NCBI RefSeq assembly: GCF_003339865.1
Contig: NZ_QPKV01000002.1
Location: 682,001 to 746,000, forward strand
Reading direction: 5' to 3'
DNA length: 64,000 nt
From: Pedobacter chinensis
GTDB taxonomy: Bacteria; Bacteroidota; Bacteroidia; Sphingobacteriales; Sphingobacteriaceae
A program made the translations under genes and the position numbers. The notes under the pieces were generated by a model that had not been told where the DNA came from, did no database searches, and saw only the letters and a list, made by a program, of their open reading frames with translations. Positions 54,154-63,349 of this stretch are shown piece by piece. Each line of letters opens with the position of its first letter. Position 1 is the stretch's first letter.

Positions 54154-55017
54154 ATGGATCAGAAAATTATCAATCTTTACGATGAATATACGCATAGTCA
54201 GCTGAGTAGAAAAGATTTCATGAAAAAGCTGGCGGTGCTTGCAGGCAGCACAGCTCTAGCCATGACCATTTTACCGATGCTTGAAAACAATTATGCCGCT
54301 GCCGCTGGCTTTGATAGTGATGACATTGAAGTTGAAAACATCACTTATCAGGGTGTTGAAGGCGAAATGAAAGCCGTTTTAGCAAAACCGAAAGGCAAGA
54401 AAAAATTGGGCTGCGTGTTGGTTATTCATGAAAACCGCGGACTAAACCCACATATTATCGATGTTACCAAAAGAGTGGCAGCCGAAGGTTTTTTAGCATT
54501 GGGTGTTGATGCGCTTTCACCTTTCGGCGGTACCCCTGCTGATGAGGATAAAGGTCGTGAATGGATTGGTAAGCTGGATCCTGAAAAAAACCTTCAAAAT
54601 TATTTGAAAGGACTAGACTATTTACGCAATAGAAAAGATGGTAATGGCAAGGTAGGTTGTGTTGGTTTCTGCTGGGGTGGCGGAATGGCAAATAAACTTG
54701 CCGTAAATGATCCAAAGTTACAAGCGGCTGTTGCCTATTATGGTGCACAGGCTAATGTTGCTGATGTACCTAAAATTAAAGCCAGCCTCCTGCTACATTA
54801 TGGCGGATTGGACGAACGCATAAATGCAGGGATTCCGGCTTATGAACAAGCTCTAAAGGATAATAAAATCGATTACAAAATTTACATTTATGATGGTGTA
54901 AACCACGCCTTCAACAATGACACCTCGCCAACCCGATACAATGAAGCCGCTGCAAAACTGGCCTGGCAAAGAACAATTGATTTATTTAAAAGAAAACTCG
55001 CAATATTAACCAGATAA
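54154..55017 (+). CDS. Dienelactone hydrolase family protein with Tat-like N-terminus
   Basis: A 287-residue alpha/beta hydrolase. The catalytic triad is C173 (GFCWGGG), D220 (GGLDERI) and H251 (GVNHAFNN), the Cys nucleophile being that of dienelactone hydrolases. Before the domain lies SRKDFMKKLAVLAGSTALAM, which resembles a twin-arginine signal with RK in place of RR, so export by Tat is possible. Known homologues hydrolyse dienelactones or related esters; the actual substrate is not known. Its stop codon is directly adjacent to that of the convergent Ycf48-like gene. Confidence 0.85.
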   Translation: MDQKIINLYDEYTHSQLSRKDFMKKLAVLAGSTALAMTILPMLENNYAAAAGFDSDDIEVENITYQGVEGEMKAVLAKPKGKKKLGCVLVIHENRGLNPHIIDVTKRVAAEGFLALGVDALSPFGGTPADEDKGREWIGKLDPEKNLQNYLKGLDYLRNRKDGNGKVGCVGFCWGGGMANKLAVNDPKLQAAVAYYGAQANVADVPKIKASLLLHYGGLDERINAGIPAYEQALKDNKIDYKIYIYDGVNHAFNNDTSPTRYNEAAAKLAWQRTIDLFKRKLAILTR

Positions 55018-56034
55018 TTATTCAAGAATCAACTGGTAAACCGATCCTTTCTCTCCGGCAAGGATTACCATGTTGCCTGTTTTTGCTTTTTGAACAGCAT
55101 TAAAACTTTTGTCAGATATATGCTTCCAGTTTTGTCCCCCATCAACGGAAACATCTGTACCTGAAGTTCCTGTTGCTACAAGCGTTTTAGCATTAATATA
55201 CGTTACTCCCGATCGATAACCTGAAACGGGCGTAACAGGTTTTTGCCAGGTTTTACCACCATTTTTGGTAATCAAAACATTATTGGTATTTATCTTATCC
55301 TGAACATAGTTGCCCCCAACAACTACGCCGTTTTTTGCATTGTAAAAGTCCATTGAAAATGGTCCTGTTGTTGGTTCGCCCTGCCAAATCGGGCATTTAA
55401 AAACTTTCCAGCTCTTTCCATAATCTGCCGAGTAATAAATATTTGAAACTGCACCACCGCTCGAAATCCAGACTTTACCACCAGTTAATGTTTTAATGGT
55501 TGTTCCACTGGCAGCAAAACCAGCCTCGCCTTTTGCCAATGGTAATTTCAGATTTGAGGAAATATCCATCCATGTTTTACCTGCATCAACCGTTTTAAGC
55601 AATTGCATTTTATCATGAATCGGATCGCCAAAAATAATTCCCTGGTTCTTATCCCAAAAGCCTAAACCATCTAAAAAAATCGCAGTATCAGTATTTTTGT
55701 AGTGTTCTGTCCAGCTTTCGCCGCCATCCAACGTTTTTAAAATGTAAGCCGGCGATCCTGCATTTACAATAATGGCTTGCTTATCGTCAAAAGCTTCAAT
55801 ATCTCTAAAATCAAGCTTTTCATATCCTTTGGGCTTTATCCATTGCCAGGTTTTGCCTCCATCAGTAGTTTTACCAACCGAACCATTGCTTCCACTAACC
55901 CACGTAACCTGATCAGATACCACACTTAAACCACGTAAACTCGTTTTAGTATTCTCGGTTAAGGGATTAAAAGAATACGATTGTGCAGCGCAAAAAAAAG
56001 GTGCCAGTAAAAGGCACCATATTAATTTTTTCAT
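55018..56034 (-). CDS. Secreted BNR/Ycf48-like beta-propeller protein
   Basis: A 338-residue protein with a signal peptide (cleavage near CAAQ) and repeated propeller motifs: TTDGGKTWQW, TLDGGESWTEHY, TVDAGKTWMDI, SADYGKSWKVF, TKNGGKTWQKP, SVDGGQNWKHI. These Asp-x-Gly-x-x-Trp turns are the Asp-box/BNR repeats seen in Ycf48 and sialidase-fold propellers. No catalytic sialidase residues are seen, so a binding or assembly role is likely. It ends flush against the convergent dienelactone hydrolase gene and lies six bases after the DUF2147 gene. Confidence 0.8.
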   Translation of the reverse strand: MKKLIWCLLLAPFFCAAQSYSFNPLTENTKTSLRGLSVVSDQVTWVSGSNGSVGKTTDGGKTWQWIKPKGYEKLDFRDIEAFDDKQAIIVNAGSPAYILKTLDGGESWTEHYKNTDTAIFLDGLGFWDKNQGIIFGDPIHDKMQLLKTVDAGKTWMDISSNLKLPLAKGEAGFAASGTTIKTLTGGKVWISSGGAVSNIYYSADYGKSWKVFKCPIWQGEPTTGPFSMDFYNAKNGVVVGGNYVQDKINTNNVLITKNGGKTWQKPVTPVSGYRSGVTYINAKTLVATGTSGTDVSVDGGQNWKHISDKSFNAVQKAKTGNMVILAGEKGSVYQLILE

Positions 56035-56039
56035 TTTAG

Positions 56040-56471
56040 TTATTTAACCCGTCTAAATGTTTCTGAACGACCTAATAGAGAAATACCAACGTAACCACGA
56101 ACGTTTAAAACATCAGCACTTTTCAAAGTCATGTTGCAACTGTATGTTTTACCACTTTTAGGATCATAAATTGTTCCATCGGTCCATTTTCCACTTTCAT
56201 AAACAAAATCTTTTAAAATTTCTAAATTAAGCAATGGCCTTTTTTGTAGCGCTTCGTTTGGATTTTTAGTATCTAATTTTGGTTTTCCATCTAAATTTGG
56301 CTCTTTCATCCAGGCCAGTTTACCATAATATTTTTCGCCTTTTTTATAAATTTCAATTTGTCCTTCTCCGGATGGATTAAGCCATTTACCAACAATAGCA
56401 TCTTTATTTTGTGCCAGTGCTGAAAATGATACTGTTATAAAAAGTAGCATTAAGAATGGGAACTTTCTCAT
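56040..56471 (-). CDS. DUF2147 family secreted protein
   Basis: A 143-residue protein with a signal peptide (cleavage near LAQ). The DUF2147 pattern is clear: IVGKWLNPSGEGQIEIYKKG, YYGKLAWMKEP, GTIYDPKSGKTYSCNMTLKS and LNVRGYVGISLLGRSETFRRV. The family is a small periplasmic beta-barrel of unknown function. Gap to the Ycf48-like gene is six bases, so the two are probably co-transcribed. Confidence 0.9.
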   Translation of the reverse strand: MRKFPFLMLLFITVSFSALAQNKDAIVGKWLNPSGEGQIEIYKKGEKYYGKLAWMKEPNLDGKPKLDTKNPNEALQKRPLLNLEILKDFVYESGKWTDGTIYDPKSGKTYSCNMTLKSADVLNVRGYVGISLLGRSETFRRVK

Positions 56472-56574
56472 ATTTTTTATTTTCTAGTTAGTTTCTAAAG
56501 ATAGTAATTTGACCTTTATAGTGAAACACTAAATAAAGCGAAAAAGTATGAGAAAGTTTTAAATTCGTAAAAAA

Positions 56575-56955
56575 TTACTTTGAAACGATTGGCAAGTATT
56601 TTTGACGGTATGCATAAAGCAGGAACAAATTAAAAATCAGCATTACTGTAACTATTGGCAATTCTTTCGGACCTAAAAAGGCATGGTATAAAAAGATATT
56701 TAAGGTTACCGGAAACACAATAATAGCCGCTAAAGGCGCTGTTCGTCCAATTAACAATAATATTCCGCTTACTAATTCTGTAATTTTAATCAACGGAAAT
56801 AAGTAAACTGATGCGGTTACACCCGCCATAAAAGTAGTTTGGTCTGCTGTCATTTCAGGCTGTTCTCCCGGCATCATATTTAAAAAATAAGTTACAGAGG
56901 CAAAAAGAAACATAGCGCCTAAAAGTACGCGAATAATGATTACTGCAATTTTCAT
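56575..56955 (-). CDS. DoxX-family membrane protein
   Basis: A 126-residue protein with four transmembrane helices, of the DoxX/DoxD-like group (VLLGAMFLFASVTYFL, LIKITELVSGILLLIGRTAPLAAIIVFPVTLNIFLYHAF). Such proteins are linked to respiratory or oxidative processes, but function differs among members. It is encoded alone between the DUF2147 gene and a lipocalin-like gene. Confidence 0.82.
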   Translation of the reverse strand: MKIAVIIIRVLLGAMFLFASVTYFLNMMPGEQPEMTADQTTFMAGVTASVYLFPLIKITELVSGILLLIGRTAPLAAIIVFPVTLNIFLYHAFLGPKELPIVTVMLIFNLFLLYAYRQKYLPIVSK

Positions 56956-57074
56956 CTTGTGATTTTTTTAGTTAATAAATTTTTATGCATTGAAAAGTCC
57001 TTATTAATTTTGATATTAAGTTACAAAAATTCTATTGTAAACAGATTTCCATTCCTGCTCGTACCTGTTAACAA

Positions 57075-57485
57075 TTATACCTTCCGGGCCAGCTTTATAT
57101 CCATCCAGGGCAACCAGTTTTCGCCATCGTGTTTTTCCCAGCTGCCTTCAATACTGTTTGATTTAAAACGCCCCTGAAATCTTTCATCATCCGAAAATAT
57201 CAGAATAATATCATCAATGATTTTAATTGTTGAAATTGAAATATTTCCATTGTTATCAAAACTTTGCGACCTAAAAACATCTTCCAAATCATCGTAGTAA
57301 ATAATCTCCAACAATTTTATCTTCTTGTTATTCAAGCTGATATCCACTTTATGAGATAAGAAAAATTCTCCATCTAGCCATTCATAAACATCAGTACCGA
57401 TAATTTCAGTTCCATTTACAATTTTTCCTTCGGTATTCCAGGTTCCAATGTAAGGCGCTAATAAATTCAGCTTTGGATTTTTCAT
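57075..57485 (-). CDS. Lipocalin-like (DUF1579-type) hypothetical protein
   Basis: A 136-residue soluble protein. The opening LLAPYIGTWNTEGKIVNGTEI, and alternating strands (YEWLDGEFFLSHKVDISL, RFKSNSIEGSWEKHDG), suggest the small calycin/DUF1579-like beta-barrel seen in many bacterial proteins. The start at 57485 (MKNPKLNLLAP) is preferred to the ATG three codons earlier; either is possible. It follows the DinB gene with a gap of about 14 bases, in a three-gene minus-strand run with the two DinB-like genes. Confidence 0.6.
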   Translation of the reverse strand: MKNPKLNLLAPYIGTWNTEGKIVNGTEIIGTDVYEWLDGEFFLSHKVDISLNNKKIKLLEIIYYDDLEDVFRSQSFDNNGNISISTIKIIDDIILIFSDDERFQGRFKSNSIEGSWEKHDGENWLPWMDIKLARKV

Positions 57486-57499
57486 ACAAACCAATTGCT

Positions 57500-58000
57500 T
57501 TACGCTAATTTACTATAAATATTCTCTAATTGTTTGGTATGCCTTTGGGTATGATAAATTACGAAATAAATGGCCTCTAATCTGGTTAAAAAGCCATATA
57601 CCGGTAATTCAAACGAGGTACAGGTTTTGGTTAAATCTAAGTGTGTAACCTCATCAGTGATGTCTCTTTTAACCCGGTCAAGTTTTTGAAGCAACTCATT
57701 TTTATCATAGTTTTTGGCTTCAGGACAAATGAAATCCGGAGATTCCATTTTGATATCAAAATTTAAAAAGTCCTTCTTGATCCTTTCGATCATCAAATCT
57801 GCCGGACGATTGGTTTCTTCAACGGGTCCATTGATCATTTCAACAAAACCTGAGTTAGACAGCAGCATATGTTGAATGAGTTGTCCGGCCGTCCAGCTTC
57901 CTTCAAATGGAATGGCATTTATTTTGGAGCTTTCAAAATCATTAAAAAGTGCTTCAAATTTCGATAGCGCAGGCGTTAAATCTTTTAGGGGTTTTTCCAT
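57500..58000 (-). CDS. DinB-family protein
   Basis: A 166-residue four-helix-bundle protein of the DinB/YfiT group, with metal-binding His residues in TAGQLIQHMLLSNSGF and the C-terminal YHTQRHTKQLENI. In Bacteroidota such proteins (DinB-like, putative metal-dependent hydrolases or thiol transferases) are numerous and mostly uncharacterised. It is five bases after the next DinB-like gene. Confidence 0.85.
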   Translation of the reverse strand: MEKPLKDLTPALSKFEALFNDFESSKINAIPFEGSWTAGQLIQHMLLSNSGFVEMINGPVEETNRPADLMIERIKKDFLNFDIKMESPDFICPEAKNYDKNELLQKLDRVKRDITDEVTHLDLTKTCTSFELPVYGFLTRLEAIYFVIYHTQRHTKQLENIYSKLA

Positions 58001-58004
58001 CTTT

Positions 58005-58499
58005 TTACATATAGTTCATTCCAGCGTAGCCCAGCAGTCTTCTCCATAGTGCAATTTGCCCAATGCAATTTGCTTCACGGTAGCTGGTAAAACTGATCAT
58101 CTCAAATAAAGTGATTTCCATTCCAGGCATTTCTAGTTTTTCATCTAGTTTTTGTGCCGTTGCACCGCTCAATGCATCTTGTAAAAGTGGCGAAACCTTT
58201 TCCCAGTCTTTTTTAAATTCAATTAAAGAAGGGTAAGTTGCATCATCTATAATCCCTCTGTTATCTTTAAAAAGTTCAATAGTAGAGAGTTCAACTTCAA
58301 CACCTAATGATTTGGCCAGATAGTACCGGCCATATACTACACTTCCGGTAATCCAGGCGATGTGATTGGCTTTTGTATCCAATCTTTTTTGAGCATCTTT
58401 TTGTGCTATCCCATCTAATGCCCTGATTAAAAAATCTGTTTGCATTTCATAGAGAACAATTATTCCATACAGCTTACTGCTTTTTGGTTCAGTTTTCAT
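58005..58499 (-). CDS. DinB-superfamily protein with a degenerate third metal site
   Basis: A 164-residue helical protein of the same superfamily as its neighbour: NHIAWITGSVVYGRYYLAKSLG near residue 45 and SYREANCIGQIALWRRLLGY at the end. The C-terminal His pair usually written HxxxHxGQ reads REANCIGQ here, so metal binding may be altered. The start of this unit is separated from the divergent GlxA-type regulator by 131 bases. Confidence 0.75.
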   Translation of the reverse strand: MKTEPKSSKLYGIIVLYEMQTDFLIRALDGIAQKDAQKRLDTKANHIAWITGSVVYGRYYLAKSLGVEVELSTIELFKDNRGIIDDATYPSLIEFKKDWEKVSPLLQDALSGATAQKLDEKLEMPGMEITLFEMISFTSYREANCIGQIALWRRLLGYAGMNYM

Positions 58500-58630
58500 A
58501 ATTTCCGTAGATTGATTGACTAACCTAAAATTAGTATATAATTAGTGCGAATGCTGTTGCTGTTAAAGTCAATGTTGGGGGGCATTTCAGACATTTTTTC
58601 TATATTTACGATACCTAAAATCTTAACCAA

Positions 58631-59593
58631 ATGATACAAGTAGGTATTCTACTAACCAAACAATATAAGTTATTAAGCGTTGCAGCTATTCTTGATGTAT
58701 TTGAAACAGCAAACCGGTTTCATACCGAAAGTGGCATTAATGCACCATATAAATTGACTTTTTTAAGCTTAGATGGTCAAATTGACGGCTTCTTTAACGA
58801 CTATGAAATAAGACGTATCAATAATGAAGAAACCTATAATCTTATACTCATCCCTGCTTTTACCACCAATGATATTAAAAACGCCATTGCAGAAAACCAG
58901 GCATTTATCCCCTGGTTAAACAGACAATATCAGCATAATGCAGAAATTGCCACTGTTTGTACGGGCGCCTTTTTACTTGCAGCTACAGGTTTACTGGATG
59001 GAAAAGTGGCTACAACTCATGTTGACGCTTGTGGTGCTTTTGCTGCATCATTCCCTGCTGTTAATTTAAAATCAGATAAAACAGTTACACAAGATGGTAA
59101 ACTTTATACCAGTGGTGGAGCAACCTCTTCATTTCATTTACTGTTACACCTTTTACAAAATCATTGCGGAAAGGATGTTGCAATTAGAGCAGCAAAGATT
59201 TTTGCTATTGACATGGATCGCCACAATCAATCGTACTTTAGCTCATTTCAACCTACCAGGCATCATAATGATGAGTTGGTCGCCTCTGCTCAGGAAAAGA
59301 TTGAGCGCAATTATCAAGATGTAGCCACAATCGAAGAAATGATTAAAGACATCCCTTCAAGCAGGAGAAATATTGTTCGCCGTTTTAAGCAGGTAATTGG
59401 AATAACACCCATTGAATATTTACAACAAACCAGGATAGAGGCAGCCAAAAAATTATTGGAACAAACCGCTCAGCAAATGACAGAGATCATATACAACTCC
59501 GGATATAACGATCCCAAAGCCTTTAGAAAAGTATTTAGAAAAACCGTTGGAATGACACCCACACAATACAGAGAAAAGTTTCAGGCCAGGTAG
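58631..59593 (+). CDS. GlxA-type AraC regulator with DJ-1/PfpI domain
   Basis: A 320-residue regulator: residues 1 to about 190 are a class I glutamine-amidotransferase-like (DJ-1/PfpI) domain with the nucleophile-elbow Cys C110 (ATVCTGAFLLA) and YTSGGATSSFHLLL; residues about 210-320 are an AraC double HTH (IPSSRRNIVRRFKQVIGITPIEYLQQTR, IIYNSGYNDPKAFRKVFRKTVGMTPTQYR). It probably controls the divergent DinB/lipocalin-like genes or a distant regulon; the ligand is unknown. Confidence 0.9.
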   Translation: MIQVGILLTKQYKLLSVAAILDVFETANRFHTESGINAPYKLTFLSLDGQIDGFFNDYEIRRINNEETYNLILIPAFTTNDIKNAIAENQAFIPWLNRQYQHNAEIATVCTGAFLLAATGLLDGKVATTHVDACGAFAASFPAVNLKSDKTVTQDGKLYTSGGATSSFHLLLHLLQNHCGKDVAIRAAKIFAIDMDRHNQSYFSSFQPTRHHNDELVASAQEKIERNYQDVATIEEMIKDIPSSRRNIVRRFKQVIGITPIEYLQQTRIEAAKKLLEQTAQQMTEIIYNSGYNDPKAFRKVFRKTVGMTPTQYREKFQAR

Positions 59594-59670
59594 ATAAGTA
59601 TACTGATTGGTTTTAAAGCCAAACCGGCCAGCGTACTTTTTAATCTTCACTTATTTATTGAATGATATTT

Positions 59671-60432
59671 TTATCTGTCCTCCATCCACAAAAGGAAAGC
59701 AGGTGTTTTTTCTTTATTGATCAGCAATTTATCTGGTGTTTCGATAACCAGCCTGACAAATAATTTTCGTAAAAAATAATGTTCTATTTCCTTAATGGCT
59801 TTGAAATTTACGAGGTACTGGCGGTTGACCCTAAAAAACTGTTTAGCGGAAACGAGCGCAGTAATCTGATCTAAAGACTGATTAAGCACAAACTCCTGCT
59901 GATCAAAACACATGATGGTTGATGAATCATTATGAATATAAAAGAATGCAATGTTTTCCGTTTTAACGGTGGTGTATTTTTGACTTTTAAACACCAGAAA
60001 ACTTTCCTTTCCCGCTGGAGAACTTAGTTTTGCCAATAAATTGCCAATATCAGGCACTATCTTTTGCTGAAAGAAATTTTGCAACCCATCTACCTTTTTG
60101 AATGCAGATTGAATATCATCCTTGGAAAATGGCTTAAGTACATAATCCACGCCGTTGCGTTTGAAAGCTTCCAATGAATATTCATCAAAGGCCGTGCAAA
60201 ACACAACAGGGCTACTAATTTTAACCTGCTTAAATATTTCAAAGCATAAACCATCGGCCAGTTGTATATCCATAAATATCAGGTCAGGCTGATCCTGCTG
60301 AGAAAGTGCCTTAACAGAACCTTCGATACTTTGATATTGGCCGATTATTTTGGAATCGGGCCGGATGCTTAAAATAATATTTTCGAGCGATTTAGCTGTT
60401 CTGAGCTCATCCTCAATGATGATAATGTTCAT
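59671..60432 (-). CDS. LytTR-family response regulator
   Basis: A 253-residue response regulator with an N-terminal receiver domain (acidic EDE at 7-9, phosphorylation site D55 in DLIFMDIQLADG, Lys in VLKPFSKDD) and a C-terminal LytTR DNA-binding domain (about 145-253; YTTVKTENIAFFYIHNDSSTI, FFRVNRQYLVNFKAIKEIE). It is paired with the histidine kinase, whose stop region overlaps its start by 20 bases. The regulon cannot be predicted. Confidence 0.93.
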   Translation of the reverse strand: MNIIIIEDELRTAKSLENIILSIRPDSKIIGQYQSIEGSVKALSQQDQPDLIFMDIQLADGLCFEIFKQVKISSPVVFCTAFDEYSLEAFKRNGVDYVLKPFSKDDIQSAFKKVDGLQNFFQQKIVPDIGNLLAKLSSPAGKESFLVFKSQKYTTVKTENIAFFYIHNDSSTIMCFDQQEFVLNQSLDQITALVSAKQFFRVNRQYLVNFKAIKEIEHYFLRKLFVRLVIETPDKLLINKEKTPAFLLWMEDR

Positions 60433-61432
60433 GGATTAATGGGAGTTTAATTTTAAAAATCTGGCCATCGTTGACTATTTCAATAGGCTTTTCTAAAAGA
60501 TGCTGATAACGTAAGGCAATGTTTTTAAGCCCCACACCTAATGAATGGTGATCCGCTGCCTTCAGTTGAATAGGGTTTTCTACAATGATTTGCCCGTCAC
60601 TGAAATAAATGCTGATGTGAAGAGGTTTATCAAGCGAAACGATATTGTGTTTAATACAGTTCTCTATCAGCAATTGTAGTGTAAACGGAGGGATAAGCGT
60701 TTGCATTACCTCCTGATTTAAATTGGAGACAAAAGTAAAACCACCATCAAATCTTGCTTTTTGCAAAAACAGATAGGCATTGAGTATTTCCATTTCTTCG
60801 GCTACATGAATCAGATCCAGCTTGCGGCTTTCCAGCGTATAGCGATAAAAATTGGAGAGTTTAAGAATGAAATCGACCGTATCCTGATCGTTGGTTTCTA
60901 CCATGGCCTTTAAAGTATTGAGGCTATTGAAAAGAAAGTGAGGATTAACCTGCTGTTTGAGCAGCTCATACTGAGCACTCAAACTATCACTTTTAATTTT
61001 TTCCAGTTCCATGGTTACCTGCTGATTTTCATAATTCTGTTGCAACAAATGAAGAAACATATAAAATATGAGATTGATCAGTATACCACGCACCTCAACC
61101 ATCAACATTACAGGGCCAAAATTGATATGTGAAAGAATAAGCTGCTGTATCCAGGCCAGGCAAAACATAACCAAAATACCAATAAGAAGGCTTTTCAATA
61201 GTTTTGAATATGAAATCCCTTGTTTAACAGGGCTTTTAACTTTTCTGGAAAGCATAAAAATGTTCAAATACCACATCAACAATGCAAATGTTGCGGTAAT
61301 ACCTGCATTAACGGCAGCTTCTGCGAGATTGAAGTGATGCTGCGCAATTTGTGGAACAGAGGATAAAAGCCCCAGAAAAATGGAACTTATCCAGATAATA
61401 GAGGGTGAAATTTTTAAAGGGCTTTTTGTCAT
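60413..61432 (-). CDS. LytS-type sensor histidine kinase
   Basis: A 339-residue membrane kinase with four transmembrane helices (about residues 12-130) and a His_kinase domain; the phosphorylated residue is H165 in KQQVNPHFLFNSLN. The ATPase part has PPFTLQLLIENCIKHNI and GVGLKNIALRYQHLL. There is no extracytoplasmic domain of any size, so the signal is probably membrane-related or through the helices. It overlaps the response-regulator gene by 20 bases, so the pair is co-translated. Confidence 0.92.
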   Translation of the reverse strand: MTKSPLKISPSIIWISSIFLGLLSSVPQIAQHHFNLAEAAVNAGITATFALLMWYLNIFMLSRKVKSPVKQGISYSKLLKSLLIGILVMFCLAWIQQLILSHINFGPVMLMVEVRGILINLIFYMFLHLLQQNYENQQVTMELEKIKSDSLSAQYELLKQQVNPHFLFNSLNTLKAMVETNDQDTVDFILKLSNFYRYTLESRKLDLIHVAEEMEILNAYLFLQKARFDGGFTFVSNLNQEVMQTLIPPFTLQLLIENCIKHNIVSLDKPLHISIYFSDGQIIVENPIQLKAADHHSLGVGLKNIALRYQHLLEKPIEIVNDGQIFKIKLPLIHEHYHH

Positions 61433-61660
61433 AATGGCTTTTTTGTTAAACCAGATATAAAAATACAGTAATAACAGGATTAACCGGAATCTTCTTTACG
61501 AGTTTTACATGGTACATCCATGTTATTATTTTAATCGAAATTATATCAAAGTATACATCGGGAAAACGATCAAAACCCTGAACCGGACAGATTGAAACCT
61601 GAAGCAGACAATATTCAATTTAAAGCCATATTAATTCCATGAAAAAAAATCATATTTTTA

Positions 61661-61722
61661 TTTAACAATTTTGTTAAACAAAAATGAATAATATGTTTTA
61701 TTTTTGCAAAAACATTATTCAT
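61661..61722 (+). promoter_or_regulatory. Promoter and probable operators of the ABC-F/TetR operon
   Basis: TTTAACAA/TTGTTAAA (61661-61668, 61671-61678) is an inverted repeat two bases apart. ATGAATAAT/ATTATTCAT (61684-61692, 61714-61722) is a second one. TATTTTTG (61699-61706) between the arms of the latter matches the -7 consensus TAnnTTTG. An operator bound by the TetR protein encoded two genes downstream is likely; no well-spaced TTG was found. Confidence 0.55.
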
Positions 61723-61737
61723 TTCTTTATTAAAAAC

Positions 61738-63330
61738 ATGATGAGCATAACGATCAGATCGCTCTCCTACATACATCCGGATAACGAAGAACTTTTTCAT
61801 GAACTTAATCTTTCAATTGCCGATGGAGAGAAAGCTTCATTGGTGGGGATTAATGGTGCCGGAAAATCGACGTTGCTTCAAATTATTGCAGGTCAAATCC
61901 AACCCACCTCTGGAGAAATTTTTTATGCCGAAAAGCCCTGGTATGTTCCTCAGCACCTGGGCGAATACGATGATCTTTCAATTGCGGGTGCATTGGAAGT
62001 AGAACAAAAAATCAATGCGTTGCATGCAATTCTGGAAGGAGATGCTGATCCAAAGCATTTTACCGATCTGGAAGATGATTGGGAAATTGAGGAAAAAGTT
62101 AACAAAGCACTGGAAAAATGGGGGCTTGGAAATTTCGGTCCGAAGCAGCCGCTTGGCACACTGAGCGGCGGACAGAAAACAAAAGTCTTTCTTGCAGGCA
62201 TTGACATACATCACCCCGATGTTATTCTTTTGGATGAACCTTCCAATCATCTGGATGCTAAAACGCGTAAAAAACTTTATACTTCCATCCTGCAGAGCAA
62301 GGCTACAATTCTGGTAATTAGTCACGACAAAACATTGTTAAACCTGATGAACAAAACCCTCGAACTTAGTAAAAAAGGTATTGAGGTTTTCGGAGGGAAT
62401 TTTGAATTCTATCGTCAGCAAAAAGCAGAAAAAGTTAATGCACTTCATGCCCAGTTAAATGAACAATCCAAAACATTAAAACAAACAGAGAAAAAAGCTC
62501 AGGATATGGCCTATCAAAGGCAGAAACAAGAATCGAGGGGCAAAACTGCCGGACAGAGCAATTCATTGCCCCGCATTATTGCAGGCGGATTAAAGAGCAA
62601 ATCAGAAAGAAGTACAGCCAAGGTTTTAGATGCACACAATGAAAAAATATCCAACCTGGCAGATACCATCCGGGAAACCAGAGCTCAGATTCAACAATAT
62701 CAGGTACTAAAGATTAATATCGGATCTTCTGATCTGCACCCTGGAAAAGTTCTGATCGATGCAGAGAACATAAATTTCGGCTATGATGGCAAATTCTTAT
62801 GGAAAGGGCTGACTTTCCAGATCAGGTCTGGCGACCGTGTACAAATTGAAGGCGAAAATGGAGCAGGCAAAACAACCTTGTTAAAAATAATTACCCGCCA
62901 GCTTGAACTTGCAACTGGCAACTACATGAGCCCGGAATTTTCTTATCTTTACCTCGATCAGGATTACACGATGATTAATCCTAAACTTACCATTTATGAA
63001 CAGGTTCAGGAATACAATAGCAGCGGATTAGAGGAACATGAGATTAAGGCTTTGCTGATCTATTCACAGTTTGACCGGGAAGCATTCGACAGGAAATGTG
63101 AGGGATTAAGTGGTGGCGAAAAAATGAAGCTATCTTTGTGTTGCATGTCGGTAAGTAATCATGCACCCGATATTTTAATTCTGGATGAACCAACAAATAA
63201 TCTCGATGTACAAAGCCTTGAGGTACTCACTTCAGCAGTGAAAAGTTTTGAGGGTACTTTATTGGTTATTTCACATGATGAGTATTTTACCAGTGAGATC
63301 GGAATAAACAGCAGAATTAATTTAAGTTAA
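61738..63330 (+). CDS. ABC-F family ATPase
   Basis: A 530-residue soluble protein with two ABC domains and no transmembrane segment. Domain 1: Walker A GINGAGKST, signature LSGGQKTK, Walker B VILLDEPSNHLDA. Domain 2: Walker A GENGAGKTT, signature LSGGEKMK, Walker B ILILDEPTNNLDV. The linker is charged and coiled (about 245-330). ABC-F proteins act on ribosomes, as translation factors or antibiotic protection factors; the following TetR gene and operator favour inducible resistance. The start at 61738 (or the next codon, 61741) is preferred; an ATG at 61684 lies in the operator and upstream of the -7 box. Confidence 0.87.
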   Translation: MMSITIRSLSYIHPDNEELFHELNLSIADGEKASLVGINGAGKSTLLQIIAGQIQPTSGEIFYAEKPWYVPQHLGEYDDLSIAGALEVEQKINALHAILEGDADPKHFTDLEDDWEIEEKVNKALEKWGLGNFGPKQPLGTLSGGQKTKVFLAGIDIHHPDVILLDEPSNHLDAKTRKKLYTSILQSKATILVISHDKTLLNLMNKTLELSKKGIEVFGGNFEFYRQQKAEKVNALHAQLNEQSKTLKQTEKKAQDMAYQRQKQESRGKTAGQSNSLPRIIAGGLKSKSERSTAKVLDAHNEKISNLADTIRETRAQIQQYQVLKINIGSSDLHPGKVLIDAENINFGYDGKFLWKGLTFQIRSGDRVQIEGENGAGKTTLLKIITRQLELATGNYMSPEFSYLYLDQDYTMINPKLTIYEQVQEYNSSGLEEHEIKALLIYSQFDREAFDRKCEGLSGGEKMKLSLCCMSVSNHAPDILILDEPTNNLDVQSLEVLTSAVKSFEGTLLVISHDEYFTSEIGINSRINLS

Positions 63331-63349
63331 AAAGCTCCAATTTAAAAAC